Source: Bradyrhizobium sp.
GTDB lineage: Bacteria; Pseudomonadota; Alphaproteobacteria; Rhizobiales; Xanthobacteraceae
Reading direction: 5' to 3'
Length of the DNA: 53,672 nucleotides
NCBI RefSeq assembly: GCF_004799405.1
Contig: NZ_SSMW01000159.1
Location: 1-53,672 of the forward strand
The position numbers and the translations under genes were made by a program. Below the pieces are notes generated by a model that saw nothing but the letters and a program-made list of their open reading frames with translations, did no database searches and was not told the DNA's origin. Within the stretch, counting starts at the first letter, position 1; each line of letters starts with the position of its first letter. This document shows, in pieces, positions 1 to 7,918 of the stretch.

Positions 1-2
1 AG

Positions 3-932
3 CTTATTGATGCTGAGACTGGCAGTCATCTGTGGGCGGAACGGTACGACCGCGAGCTGAACGACATCTTCGCCGTGCAGGACGAGATCACCGACGCGGT
101 TACTAATTCAATCACGCCCGCGATTGGAAAAACCGAACAACATCGTGCCGTTCGCAAACCACCGGAAAGTTTGGGCGCGTGGGAGGCCTTCCACCGGGGG
201 CTTTGGCATATGAGTCGCATCGGCGTGACGGAGAACCAGGCGGCGATAGCTTTTTTCCGACAGGCAATTGATCTCGACCGGAACTTCGCACCCGCGCACG
301 CTTTTCTCGCGTCCGCGATATATCAGGGTTTTTCGCTCTACCAGACATCAACTTTCGCCGAAGTCATAGACGAAGTTCTCATGACGGCCCAAAGGGCAAT
401 CTCTCTTGATCCACTGCAGCCAGGGGTCCATTTGCTCATGGGATGGGTATTGTTCTATCGGGGGGATTGCGCGGGTGCGTCGGCTGAAGTCCGGCAAGCA
501 CTCGATAACAGCCCAAATTACTCCGGCGCTCACCATCTTTTGGGCGTGGTGCTGCTATTTTCGGGCTCGCCGCGCGAAGGACTCGAAGCCTTTCGCGAGT
601 CGCTAAGGCTCGATCCGCTCAATCCCTCACGTCATCTCGTGTTAGTCCAGATCGTCATAGCTCACTATTTTCTTCGAGAGTATGACGCCGCCGTTGCGGC
701 GGCAGAGGAGGCAATACGGTTTTTCCCCGAGCACCCATGGTGCTACCGCTGGCTTGCGGCGGCGCTTGGGCAGGCTGGTCGCTTGGACGAGGCCAGACAA
801 ACCCTGCAGAAGGCAATCACAATCTCTCCGAAGTCGTTCGACATGTCCGTGCGCCAACGCCCCGCGTCCTGGCGACCCGAGGACTACGAGCACATGCTCG
901 AAGGACTCCGGAAGGCCGGGTGGGAAGGCTGA
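3..932 (+). CDS. C-terminal part of a TPR-containing adenylate cyclase-type signalling protein (5' partial)
   Basis: The frame is open from the left edge, so the true start lies outside the window. The first residues (DAETGSHLWAERYDREL, then DIFAVQDEIT) are the hallmark linker of rhizobial proteins that join a class III nucleotide cyclase or winged-helix domain to a TPR tail. After it come several degenerate TPR units (repeated A-x-A-x-x-x-A and G-x-x-x-E-A patterns) across about 210 residues. The end, RPEDYEHMLEGLRKAGW, is also typical of this family. The TPRs probably mediate protein contacts. The catalytic or DNA-binding half is not visible, so whether this is a cyclase or a CadC-like regulator cannot be decided here. 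Confidence 0.8.
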   Translation, partial: LIDAETGSHLWAERYDRELNDIFAVQDEITDAVTNSITPAIGKTEQHRAVRKPPESLGAWEAFHRGLWHMSRIGVTENQAAIAFFRQAIDLDRNFAPAHAFLASAIYQGFSLYQTSTFAEVIDEVLMTAQRAISLDPLQPGVHLLMGWVLFYRGDCAGASAEVRQALDNSPNYSGAHHLLGVVLLFSGSPREGLEAFRESLRLDPLNPSRHLVLVQIVIAHYFLREYDAAVAAAEEAIRFFPEHPWCYRWLAAALGQAGRLDEARQTLQKAITISPKSFDMSVRQRPASWRPEDYEHMLEGLRKAGWEG

Positions 933-1028
933 CTCGCCAGAAGGCCACTCCGAACGGCTGATTTGGAGCCAAGTATGGTGAGGCCTTCCAGGAGGTCCTC
1001 TTATTACCTTTCGTCAATCTGCTTAGAT

Positions 1029-1484
1029 TTACTTTGCTACTTGCGGCGGCGACTTTGGAAATGCCGTGAGCATCCGGATTTTCCACACACCGTCCTCACG
1101 AACATTAACCGCGGTCCAACGGCCACCAAATTCTATAGGCGTGCCGCTCTGGTTCTTTCCAGTTCCCCGGTATTCTCCCATGGAGATGACCGTATCCGGT
1201 CCTAACGGCCAAAACTGATCGAGTGTATTTTCGACGTGGTCAAATCCGGCTTTGAAAACGCCCTCATACCATTTCACGAGGTCCGTATGCAGCCCCCCTG
1301 GATTTACGAGCACGCCATCCTTCGCGTAAAGCGCAGCCATTGCCGCAGGGTCCAGCTTGCTGAAGGTCGCGGGGTATGCTGCCAACCCTTTTTCGATTTC
1401 CTGCCTAAGGTTTTGATCTTGCTCAGCGGCAGCAGCTGGCGCCAAAAGTGCTAGAAAAGAACACAACAGGTAAGCTATTCTCAC
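1029..1484 (-). CDS. Secreted NTF2-like (SnoaL/DUF4440-type) protein
   Basis: This 151-residue protein has a clear signal peptide: a hydrophobic run at residues 4-17 and a likely cleavage after AAAA near residue 20. The mature part has the NTF2-like pattern of about 125 residues, with AMAALYAKDGVLVNPGG early and FGGRWTAVNVREDGVWKIRML near the end. This is typical of SgcJ/EcaC and DUF4440 cone-fold proteins, whose substrates are mostly unknown. The start is GTG, preceded by a strong AAAGGAGG ribosome site on the minus strand. The next gene upstream is a VOC protein on the same strand, 92 bases away. Periplasmic location is inferred from the signal peptide; no enzymatic role can be assigned. 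Confidence 0.8.
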   Translation of the reverse strand: MRIAYLLCSFLALLAPAAAAEQDQNLRQEIEKGLAAYPATFSKLDPAAMAALYAKDGVLVNPGGLHTDLVKWYEGVFKAGFDHVENTLDQFWPLGPDTVISMGEYRGTGKNQSGTPIEFGGRWTAVNVREDGVWKIRMLTAFPKSPPQVAK

Positions 1485-1576
1485 GGTGCATCCTCCTTTG
1501 ACGAATGACGGGAAAGCTTGAAAATACGGGCTTTAAACAGCCTTCCGGGGTCAGCCCGGAAGTAATTTCAGACGGC

Positions 1577-1954
1577 TCAACCCATCCGGTGCAAGGCGCA
1601 GATTTTGTTGCCGTCGGGATCGCGCAGATAGGCAAGATAAATTTTACCCGCCGCGCCCTCCCGAACGCCCGGCGGTTCTTCGCAAGACGTGCCGCCGTTG
1701 GCGACGCCGGCAGCGTGCCAGGCGTCGGCCTGTTCGCTTGAGCCGCACGCAAAACCAATGGTGCCCCCATTAGCCGGGGTCGCAGGCTTACCATCGATCG
1801 GCTTCGACACCGAAAAGACGCCGGTCTTGGTGCGGTAGAAGATGCGGTGGCGGTCCACAGTCGCGGGAGGTACACCGAGCGTACTCAGCAGCGCATCATA
1901 AAACGCCTTGGCTTTTTCCAGGTCGTTTGTTCCGATCATCACATGCGAAAACAC
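1577..1954 (-). CDS. VOC (glyoxalase/bleomycin-resistance fold) family protein
   Basis: This 125-residue single-domain VOC protein opens with FSHVMIGTNDLEKAKAFYD, the classic first beta strand and helix of the fold. It ends with YLAYLRDPDGNKICALH, the usual last strand carrying the metal-binding acidic region. The middle has GTIGFACGSSEQADAWH. Members include lactoylglutathione lyases, dioxygenases and antibiotic-binding proteins; nothing here picks a substrate. The start is GTG with an upstream GGGAGG on the minus strand. It could be co-transcribed with the NTF2-like gene downstream. Cytoplasmic, as no signal peptide is seen. Confidence 0.82.
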   Translation of the reverse strand: MFSHVMIGTNDLEKAKAFYDALLSTLGVPPATVDRHRIFYRTKTGVFSVSKPIDGKPATPANGGTIGFACGSSEQADAWHAAGVANGGTSCEEPPGVREGAAGKIYLAYLRDPDGNKICALHRMG

Positions 1955-2381
1955 TGTCCTGCCCTCCCGATCTCTCCCGCACGAACGAACATCGTGGGAA
2001 GCCGAGGTTAGCAGGGTCTGCCGGAGCAGGAAAGTATCACGGCGAAGCTGAGTCGCCTGAGGAGTGTCGAATTGCTTCCCAAAGTGAGGGAATTGCGCCC
2101 CGATGTTCCGTTATCATGTCACTGCCTTCGGGGATCCTGAAACTAGACGCATGGCGATCTGCGTGAAGAAATCGATGCGCGACTTGAAACTGCTATGCGC
2201 TCGTCGGGCAAGGAAGGCGGGCATTCCATTGCGTGAACTCATCGGCCTGGTGAGGGAACCGACAAATATAACACACTCGAAACAAATTGGGGTTCGGGTG
2301 TGACTGAGGGTATCAATAACCTTCGGTAATCTCCTAGTGTTTTGATCTGTTAAAGGCTGCTTTGGCGCGGGGGCCACCGGA
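1955..2381. other. Gene-poor gap upstream of the porin
   Basis: This 427-base gap separates the minus-strand VOC gene from the plus-strand porin and must hold the promoters of both. A plus-strand ORF of 66 codons at 2103-2303 exists but shows no recognisable domain or ribosome site, so I do not call it. The last 110 bases are less GC-rich than the surroundings, as expected of a promoter and leader. An imperfect inverted repeat at 2272-2302 is listed separately. Confidence 0.6.
2272..2302. promoter_or_regulatory. Imperfect inverted repeat in the porin upstream region
   Basis: The arms CACACTCGAA (2272-2281) and TTCGGGTGTG (2293-2302) pair at 9 of 10 positions across an 11-base loop, about 80 bases before the porin start. 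It could be an operator or a leader hairpin. There is no T-run after it, so it is not a convincing terminator. The function is inference only. Confidence 0.35.
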
Positions 2382-4043
2382 ATGACGTATCAATCTGTTT
2401 TTAGTACAGATCGTTCCCGGAATTTATTCAAGCCGATCGCTTGCTTGATTGGTTCGGCGAGTCTTATCGCATTCAGTGGAGCACAGGCGGCCGATCTTCC
2501 CGTCAAGGCCAAAGCGGTCGAGTACATGAGGATCTGCTCCCTGTATGGTGCCGGTTTCTACTATATTCCCGGCACCGACACTTGCATCAAGCTGAGTAGT
2601 TATCAGCGCGTTGACGTGCTGGCTAACTCAAACTTCGACGACACCGGCAACTATTCGGCGCAGAGCGGCGCGAAAAATCGCTTCACCAACGCCTTCACCT
2701 GGCGCTCCCGTGCAGATCCCAGCATCGATACGCGCACCGCGACCGAATACGGCGTGGTCCGTACCTTCACCGATCTGGCGTTCACCTGGACCGACGACTC
2801 CTATACAGGCAACCTGACAACTGGTGCCGGTACCGTTTACTCGGCTCTCGGTGGCAGCTCGGCGGTTGCCCCGGGTGGCAACGCGAACAACGGCAATTTG
2901 GGCTTGGTCGCCGCCGGTTCGCTCGGCGTCTACTACGCCTTCATCCAGTTCGCCGGCTTCACGATGGGTAAGGCCGTCTCGCCGTTCAGCGCTCCCTGGC
3001 AGAACTATCCCGGCAACAACTTCGACGGTCTCGTCGGCGGCGGCGGCACGGTTACCGGCGTCAACCAGTTCGTCTACACCGCCGACCTTGGCGGCGGCGT
3101 ATCGGTTACGTTCGGTGCGCAGGATCCGACCCAATACTATCAGGCCGGCGTCCTCAACTTCAGCCCGACCGCGACTACCGGTTCCGGTCTCTTTGGCAGC
3201 ACTGGCTCCAACGACTACGGTGGGAACACCTTTCCTGACGTGATCGCCACCCTGAAGGTCGATCAGGCCTGGGGACTTTTCCAGGCGTCGGTAGCGGCGC
3301 ATGACAACAATCCCGCTTACTACAACAACAACCAGAGCAATACGATCGGTCTTCTGCCCGGCCAAATCGGTGGCGGTCCCGAGGACAAGTGGGGCTATGC
3401 CGGTCAGTTGGCCTTGAGGATCAAGAACATCCCGACGGGAGCCGGCGACGTGATCAACGTTCAGGGCGTCTACACCGACGGTGCCACCCGCTATAATATC
3501 CAGGACCTGGCAACTCAGGCTGGCGCGGCCGCGATCTTTGGCCACAGCAGCATACCTGGCGTCTTCCAGAGCGTCGGATTCGGGGTTGCCCCCGACACCG
3601 TGTTCAACCTGCATGGTTCGCAGCAGTTGATCCAGACCTGGGGTGGGCGCGGTGCGTTCAACCACAACTGGGATCCGTACTGGAGTTCCGCCCTCTATGG
3701 TGCCTACGCTCACGTCAACTTCGGCGGCGGCAGCGCCTTCGACCTTACCTCGGCTCGGGGTATCTACTGCCACGGGTTCGTGGCCGCGACTGGTCTTAGT
3801 ACGGGTCTTGCTGGCTGCAACCCGGACTATAACATCGCGCAGCTTGGTACGATCACCCGGTGGACTCCGGTCAAGAACCTGACCTTCTCGGCGGACGCTA
3901 CCTTCACCCATCTGCAGCAGGATATGGCGGCTGGATCTTTGATCGTCTTCGGCAGCTCTGCCATTGCCAAGCCGTTAGCAGTCTACCAGATTAAGAATGA
4001 GAACACCGGGATCCTTTTGCTCCGGGCACAGCGCAACTGGTAA
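2382..4043 (+). CDS. Outer-membrane porin, Omp2b/Porin_2 family
   Basis: This 553-residue porin has a signal region ending in SGAQA near residue 36, followed by ADLPVKAKAVEYMRICSLYG and YYIPGTDTCIKLSSY. This is the conserved N-terminus of the alphaproteobacterial porin_2 family, including the pair of cysteines. The body alternates aromatic and polar residues and is rich in Gly, Asn and Ser, as expected of a beta barrel. The last residues (LLLRAQRNW) end in an aromatic residue, the usual outer-membrane insertion signal. It forms general diffusion channels. It is longer than many family members (about 480-520), mainly through Gly/Asn-rich loops. It stands alone, without an operon partner. The ribosome site before the ATG is weak, so the exact start is uncertain. 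Confidence 0.92.
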   Translation: MTYQSVFSTDRSRNLFKPIACLIGSASLIAFSGAQAADLPVKAKAVEYMRICSLYGAGFYYIPGTDTCIKLSSYQRVDVLANSNFDDTGNYSAQSGAKNRFTNAFTWRSRADPSIDTRTATEYGVVRTFTDLAFTWTDDSYTGNLTTGAGTVYSALGGSSAVAPGGNANNGNLGLVAAGSLGVYYAFIQFAGFTMGKAVSPFSAPWQNYPGNNFDGLVGGGGTVTGVNQFVYTADLGGGVSVTFGAQDPTQYYQAGVLNFSPTATTGSGLFGSTGSNDYGGNTFPDVIATLKVDQAWGLFQASVAAHDNNPAYYNNNQSNTIGLLPGQIGGGPEDKWGYAGQLALRIKNIPTGAGDVINVQGVYTDGATRYNIQDLATQAGAAAIFGHSSIPGVFQSVGFGVAPDTVFNLHGSQQLIQTWGGRGAFNHNWDPYWSSALYGAYAHVNFGGGSAFDLTSARGIYCHGFVAATGLSTGLAGCNPDYNIAQLGTITRWTPVKNLTFSADATFTHLQQDMAAGSLIVFGSSAIAKPLAVYQIKNENTGILLLRAQRNW

Positions 4044-4369
4044 TCGATAGCGCTCGGCGGAAACGCAAGAGCACATCGCTCGGAGGCGGACCACCAGTTA
4101 AATTTGACGTACCCGCCCTTTGCGATGGTCGTCGATTCTTTGGCCATTGGCTCCAACACGACGCGGATGCCGCTCAACGCTCAGCGTTGGAAGCCCGCGA
4201 TTTTTTGGCTACTGAACTGGCTAAATAGATGCCATTCTGACAGCTCGGAATCGTCTTGAAATATTTGGCTCTGGATCGATAGCCAATGTCGCATATTGGC
4301 ACAAAGCGGACATGCGGGCCCGAGCTGACGATGTCCGTTACTGGGGGAATAGCGGAAGTGGTCGCCCGA
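4044..4369. other. Gene-free stretch after the porin
   Basis: No convincing gene is present. The only structure I see is a near-perfect palindrome, CAACGCT-C-AGCGTTG, at 4175-4189. GC content looks lower than in the flanking operons, which fits a decayed region continuing into the truncated HAD gene. No terminator hairpin with a T-run was found directly after the porin. Confidence 0.45.
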
Positions 4370-4705
4370 CTAATCCAGTGTAGCGGCCCGAATGTCGTGG
4401 AGCACCGCAAGCGTCATTTCACGGGCCACTTCTTCCGCAGTCCAGTGCGTTACGTCCACAAGCAATTTATATTCTGGCCGCTTATGTGCTTGCCCGTATT
4501 TCGCCCAAACGTCCTCGATCCCACAATCTATCGCCATAGCGACGTCCTTCATAAGGTTGTCGCCCACATAAACACATTCAGCTTTCTGCAAACCTAGACC
4601 GCTCACAATGGCGTTCAGCACAGCGGGATTTGGTTTCTTCGAGCCCTTCGGAGTATGTTCGGATTTGGTATGCTTCAGCTTGTACAGTTCCGCTGGGTAT
4701 CTGCT
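4370..4705 (-). pseudogene. Truncated HAD-family hydrolase (C-terminal fragment)
   Basis: Read on the minus strand, the frame gives YPAELYKLKHTKSEHTPKG, then SKKPNP, VYVGDNLMKDVAMA and DVWAKYGQA. These are the third and fourth motifs of HAD phosphatases: the motif III Lys and the motif IV Gly-Asp-x-x-x-x-Asp. The first catalytic motif (DxDxT) and about the first half of a normal 230-300 residue protein are missing. The frame reaches a stop about 90 bases further upstream without HAD-like sequence. A GTG at 4621 could start a short product, but without the nucleophile Asp it cannot be an active phosphatase. I treat it as a gene remnant. Confidence 0.7.
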
Positions 4706-4960
4706 GAGGCCACGGCATCCTTCGCCTCTTGCCTGATCGCCGTCACTAATGGACCAAAAAGATAGGCCAGCGCTTCGTCTGGAATAATTGGCTCAACACC
4801 CAATCCCGTGCCCGCGAATTTACCGTTAGGGCCAGCTCTGAATGTTCCGACCGCTCCTTCAGCGTCGCCGCCCGGCAAACTGCCGCAAAATAAATCCAAA
4901 TAAGATTGTCGATTGGGTCGGTGTAGCCTTATGCGGAAACATCGCACCCTATGAAGGTCA
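4675..4960 (-). other. Unidentified open stretch, possible gene remnant
   Basis: A second minus-strand frame directly upstream of, and slightly overlapping, the HAD fragment encodes GVEPIIPDEALAYLFGPLV followed by TAIRQEAKDAVASAD. It has protein-like composition but no family I recognise, and no ribosome site or start suits it. It lies just beyond the terminator of the next gene, so it has no obvious promoter. It may be the far side of the deletion that removed the HAD N-terminus. Confidence 0.2.
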
Positions 4961-4990
4961 AAAATGGCTTGTTTTGAGGCTATCACTATA

Positions 4991-5012
4991 CCCCCGCAGG
5001 TTACTGCGGGGG
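4991..5012 (-). terminator. Hairpin terminator after the second solute-binding protein gene
   Basis: A perfect 9-bp stem, CCCCCGCAG (4991-4999) with CTGCGGGGG (5004-5012), has a 4-base loop and lies 43 bases beyond the stop of the minus-strand gene ending at 5055. On the minus strand it is followed by TATAGTGATAG rather than a pure T-run. It is probably a terminator, but weaker than its two siblings at 6402 and 7827. Confidence 0.65.
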
Positions 5013-5054
5013 CTGGGTAGGCCGACAAGGACCGATGAACAGGAGCGTGGGGCG

Positions 5055-6287
5055 TTAGCCCCCGACGTCGCCGCTGACGACATCGCCGAACAGCTCCCAT
5101 TTCTCGCCCTTGAACCGCTGCAACTGAAGCTGGCTGATCGGGGCAAAATCGGTGGCGCTGGTGTTGATCTTGATGCCGGGCAGCAGCATCTCGGTCCGGA
5201 AGTCCTTCAGGCTAGCCGCCTGCTTCATGACGTTCTCGCGGGTGAGGTTGTCGCCGCACTGCTTGAGAACCTGAATCAGGGTCTGCGTCACGCCATAACC
5301 GACGATGACGGAGGCATCGTTCTTGTCGCCTTCCGGAAAATCCTTCGCCATGAAGGCCAGGAATTCCTTCATGCCGGGATCGTTGGCCCATTGCGGATCC
5401 GAAACGTCCTTGAGGTAGGCGGCAGAGATAATGCCTTGCGCATTCTCAAAGCCGGCCGGCTTGATCACGCTGCCGACCGAAGCCGCAACGTTGTTGAGGA
5501 AATGCAGCGGCTTCCACTCGATCTCCGACAGCTTCTTGATGGCTTGCGCTGCGAATTTCGGCGTCGTGATATCGACGAAGATGTCGGCGCCGGTGGCCTT
5601 GAGCTTGACGAGATGGTTGTCGATCGAAGGCTCGGTGGTCTCGTAGCTTTCCTCGGCGACGATCATCGAGGCGGCTTTGGCGCCGAGGCCGTCCTTCAGG
5701 CCCTTGAGGTAATCCTTGCCGTAATCGTCGTTCTGATACAGCACCGCGATCTTGGCGTCGGGTTTGTTCTTCAGAATATATTTCGCGTAAATTTGCGCTT
5801 CGCTCTGGTAGTTGGGCTGCCAGCCCATGGTCCACGGAAAATTCTTGGGATCGTTCCATTTGGTAGCGCCGGTGGCGACGAACAGTTGCGGCACCTTTTT
5901 CGAATTCATGTATTTTTGAATCGCGGAGTTCGGCGGCGTGCCGAGCGAATTGAAGACGAACAGAACCTCGTCGCTCTCCACCAGCTTGCGAGCCTGCTCG
6001 ACGGTCTTGGGCGGGCTGTAGCCATCGTCGTAGCTGATGAAGTTGATCTTGCGGCCGTTGATGCCGCCGGCGTCGTTGATCTTCTTGAAATAGGCGGCTT
6101 CGGTCTTGCCGATCACGCCGTAGGCGGAAGCCGGTCCGCTATAAGGCATGATGTTGCCGATCTTGATTTCGGTGTCGGTGGCGCCGGTGTCGTATTTCTT
6201 TTGCGCGAGCGCGCCGCTGCTCGATGCGGCGAGCACCGCCAGCGCGGCCGCCGAAGCGATTGCGATTTTGTTGATGGTTGCAGTCAT
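5055..6287 (-). CDS. Branched-chain-type ABC transporter substrate-binding protein, copy 2
   Basis: This 410-residue periplasmic binding protein of the Peripla_BP_6/LivK class has a signal peptide ending in SSGALA|QKKYD near residue 25-30. The conserved NIMPYSGPASAYG and GRKINFISYDDGYSPPKT follow, as in binding proteins for short acids, aromatics and amino acids. I chose the ATG at 6287 (MTATINKIA), which has GGGAGA before it; the frame stays open 30 codons further upstream. It is a close duplicate of the gene at 6492, with nearly identical N-terminal halves and more divergent C-termini. Lying beside livMHFG and a pim-type cluster, it probably delivers a carboxylic acid to that transporter. 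The ligand is inferred, not shown. Confidence 0.92.
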   Translation of the reverse strand: MTATINKIAIASAAALAVLAASSSGALAQKKYDTGATDTEIKIGNIMPYSGPASAYGVIGKTEAAYFKKINDAGGINGRKINFISYDDGYSPPKTVEQARKLVESDEVLFVFNSLGTPPNSAIQKYMNSKKVPQLFVATGATKWNDPKNFPWTMGWQPNYQSEAQIYAKYILKNKPDAKIAVLYQNDDYGKDYLKGLKDGLGAKAASMIVAEESYETTEPSIDNHLVKLKATGADIFVDITTPKFAAQAIKKLSEIEWKPLHFLNNVAASVGSVIKPAGFENAQGIISAAYLKDVSDPQWANDPGMKEFLAFMAKDFPEGDKNDASVIVGYGVTQTLIQVLKQCGDNLTRENVMKQAASLKDFRTEMLLPGIKINTSATDFAPISQLQLQRFKGEKWELFGDVVSGDVGG

Positions 6288-6401
6288 TACGGTCTCCCTG
6301 TTTCCGATGATCTGGATGGCGTGTGTCGCGGCTTCTGGATCGAAAGCTCTTGATGACCTCGGGCGCCCAAATACCATTTTACCGGAACCCTCACAAGAAA
6401 A

Positions 6402-6428
6402 AGCCCCTGCGGCAAAGACGCAGGGGCT
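6402..6428 (-). terminator. Rho-independent terminator of binding-protein copy 1
   Basis: AGCCCCTGC (6402-6410) pairs perfectly with GCAGGGGCT (6420-6428) over a 9-base loop. On the minus strand the hairpin is followed by TTTTTCTTG, a good T-run. It lies between the two binding-protein genes, so each is its own terminated unit. Confidence 0.85.
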
Positions 6429-6491
6429 GCTTCTTTAGTAGTCAATTGGCTTTCGTGGTTAATCGGCCCGGCTGGCGGGCCGATTGAAACG

Positions 6492-7721
6492 TCAGCCGCC
6501 AACGTCGCCGCTGATGATCTCGCCGAACAGTTCCCATTTCTCGCCCTTGAATTTCTCCAACTGAAGCTGCGAAATCGGGGCGAAATCGGTGGCGCTGGTC
6601 TGGACCTTGATACCCGGCAGCAGGCCGCCCAGTTCAAGCCCATTGATGCTGGCCGCCTGCTTCATGATGTTCTCTCGGCTGAGATTGTTGCCGCAGGCCT
6701 TCAGTACGTGCACGAGGCCCTGGGCAACGGTGTAGCCGTACATCACGGAGGCATCGATCCTGTTGCCTTCGGGGAAATACTTGGTGAGGAACGCGTCGAA
6801 GGCCATCATGCCGGCATCGTTCTTCCACTGTGGATCGGACGTATCCTTCAGGTAGTTGGACGAGATGATGTCCTGCGAATTCTCAAAGCCGGCCGGTTTG
6901 ATCACACTGCCGATCGAGGATGACACGTTGTTGAGAAAGTGCAGTGGCTTCCATTCGATTTCCGCCATCTTCTTGATCGCCTGCGCCGCGAATTTTGGCG
7001 TGGTGACGTTGAAGAACACGTCGGCGCCGGTCGATTTGAGCTTGACGATGCTGGAATCGATGGTCGGCTGCGTGGTTTCGTAGCTTTCCTCGGCGATGAT
7101 CATCGAGGCGGCCTTGGCGCCGAGGCCGTCCTTGAGGCCTTTCACATAGTCTTTGCCGTAGTCGTCGTTCTGATAGAGTATGGCGATCTTGGCATCGGGC
7201 TTGTTCTTCAGGATATATTTGGCGTAGATGCGGGATTCGCTCTGGTAGTTGGGCTGCCAGCCCATGGTCCACGGAAATTCCTTGGGGTCGTTCCATTTGG
7301 TGGCGCCGGTGGCGACGAACAGTTGCGGCACCTTTTTCGAATTCATGTATTTCTGGATCGCGGAATTCGGCGGCGTGCCGAGCGGGTTGAAGATGAACAG
7401 CACTTCGTCGCTCTCCACCAGCTTGCGCGCCTGCTCGACCGTCTTGGGCGGGCTGTAGCCGTCGTCATAGCTGATGAAATTGATCTTGCGGCCGTTGATG
7501 CCGCCTTCGGCATTGATCTTCCGGAAGTAGGCATCTTCGGTTTTGCCGATTACGCCATAGGCAGAAGCCGGACCGCTATAGGGCATGATGTTGCCGATCT
7601 TGATTTCGGTATCGGTGGCGCCGATGTCGTATTTCTTTTGTGCAAGTGCACCGCTGGAGGTTACCGCGAGCACCGCAAGGGCAGCCGAAAAGGCCCCCAA
7701 TCGCAAATGGATAGCAGGCAT
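6492..7721 (-). CDS. Branched-chain-type ABC transporter substrate-binding protein, copy 1
   Basis: This 409-residue Peripla_BP_6 protein is nearly the same as the neighbour at 5055 through the first 200 residues: both carry IKIGNIMPYSGPASAYG and ATGATKWNDPK. They differ more in the C-terminal lobe, where ligand selectivity can shift. The signal peptide runs to GALA|QKKYD near residue 28. The start at 7721 (MPAIHLRLG) has GGGAGAT seven bases upstream. The frame extends 24 codons further, but that stretch is unlike a signal peptide. The gene lies downstream of livM, separated by a terminator. It presumably feeds the LivHM permease; two binding proteins sharing one permease is common in this transporter family. 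Confidence 0.92.
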   Translation of the reverse strand: MPAIHLRLGAFSAALAVLAVTSSGALAQKKYDIGATDTEIKIGNIMPYSGPASAYGVIGKTEDAYFRKINAEGGINGRKINFISYDDGYSPPKTVEQARKLVESDEVLFIFNPLGTPPNSAIQKYMNSKKVPQLFVATGATKWNDPKEFPWTMGWQPNYQSESRIYAKYILKNKPDAKIAILYQNDDYGKDYVKGLKDGLGAKAASMIIAEESYETTQPTIDSSIVKLKSTGADVFFNVTTPKFAAQAIKKMAEIEWKPLHFLNNVSSSIGSVIKPAGFENSQDIISSNYLKDTSDPQWKNDAGMMAFDAFLTKYFPEGNRIDASVMYGYTVAQGLVHVLKACGNNLSRENIMKQAASINGLELGGLLPGIKVQTSATDFAPISQLQLEKFKGEKWELFGEIISGDVGG

Positions 7722-7826
7722 TTTGATCTCCCTGATCTCGGTTGAATGTGTCGTTTTTTTTGATTGGGAGCGCTTTGCGGCTCCTCGCCGCATTCAATAC
7801 CCTTGGAGGCCACCCTTCAAGAAAAA

Positions 7827-7853
7827 GCCCCCTGCGAAGCGCTCGCGGGGGGC
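7827..7853 (-). terminator. Rho-independent terminator after livM
   Basis: GCCCCCTGCG (7827-7836) pairs with CGCGGGGGGC (7844-7853), with one T-G wobble. On the minus strand it is followed by TTTTTCTTGAAGG. It ends the livGFHM transcript before the binding-protein genes. Its stem and T-run resemble those of the 6402 terminator, suggesting it was copied along with the binding-protein gene. Confidence 0.85.
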
Positions 7854-7918
7854 CTCATTTAGTCGAACAAACCGGCCGGGCGGAGGCCCGTTGACCCAGG
7901 ACCCCGGTTACCGAGGCG

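Noticed and set aside
2103..2303. 66-codon plus-strand ORF upstream of the porin
   Set aside because: No ribosome site, no domain, and likely overlaps the porin promoter region.
2628..3911. Minus-strand open frame of 427 codons within the porin
   Set aside because: Antisense shadow of the porin gene, without ribosome site or domain.
4842..6353. Plus-strand open frame of 503 codons
   Set aside because: It is antisense to the LivK-type gene at 5055-6287, has shadow-type composition rich in Arg, Asp, Gly and Leu, and no family pattern.
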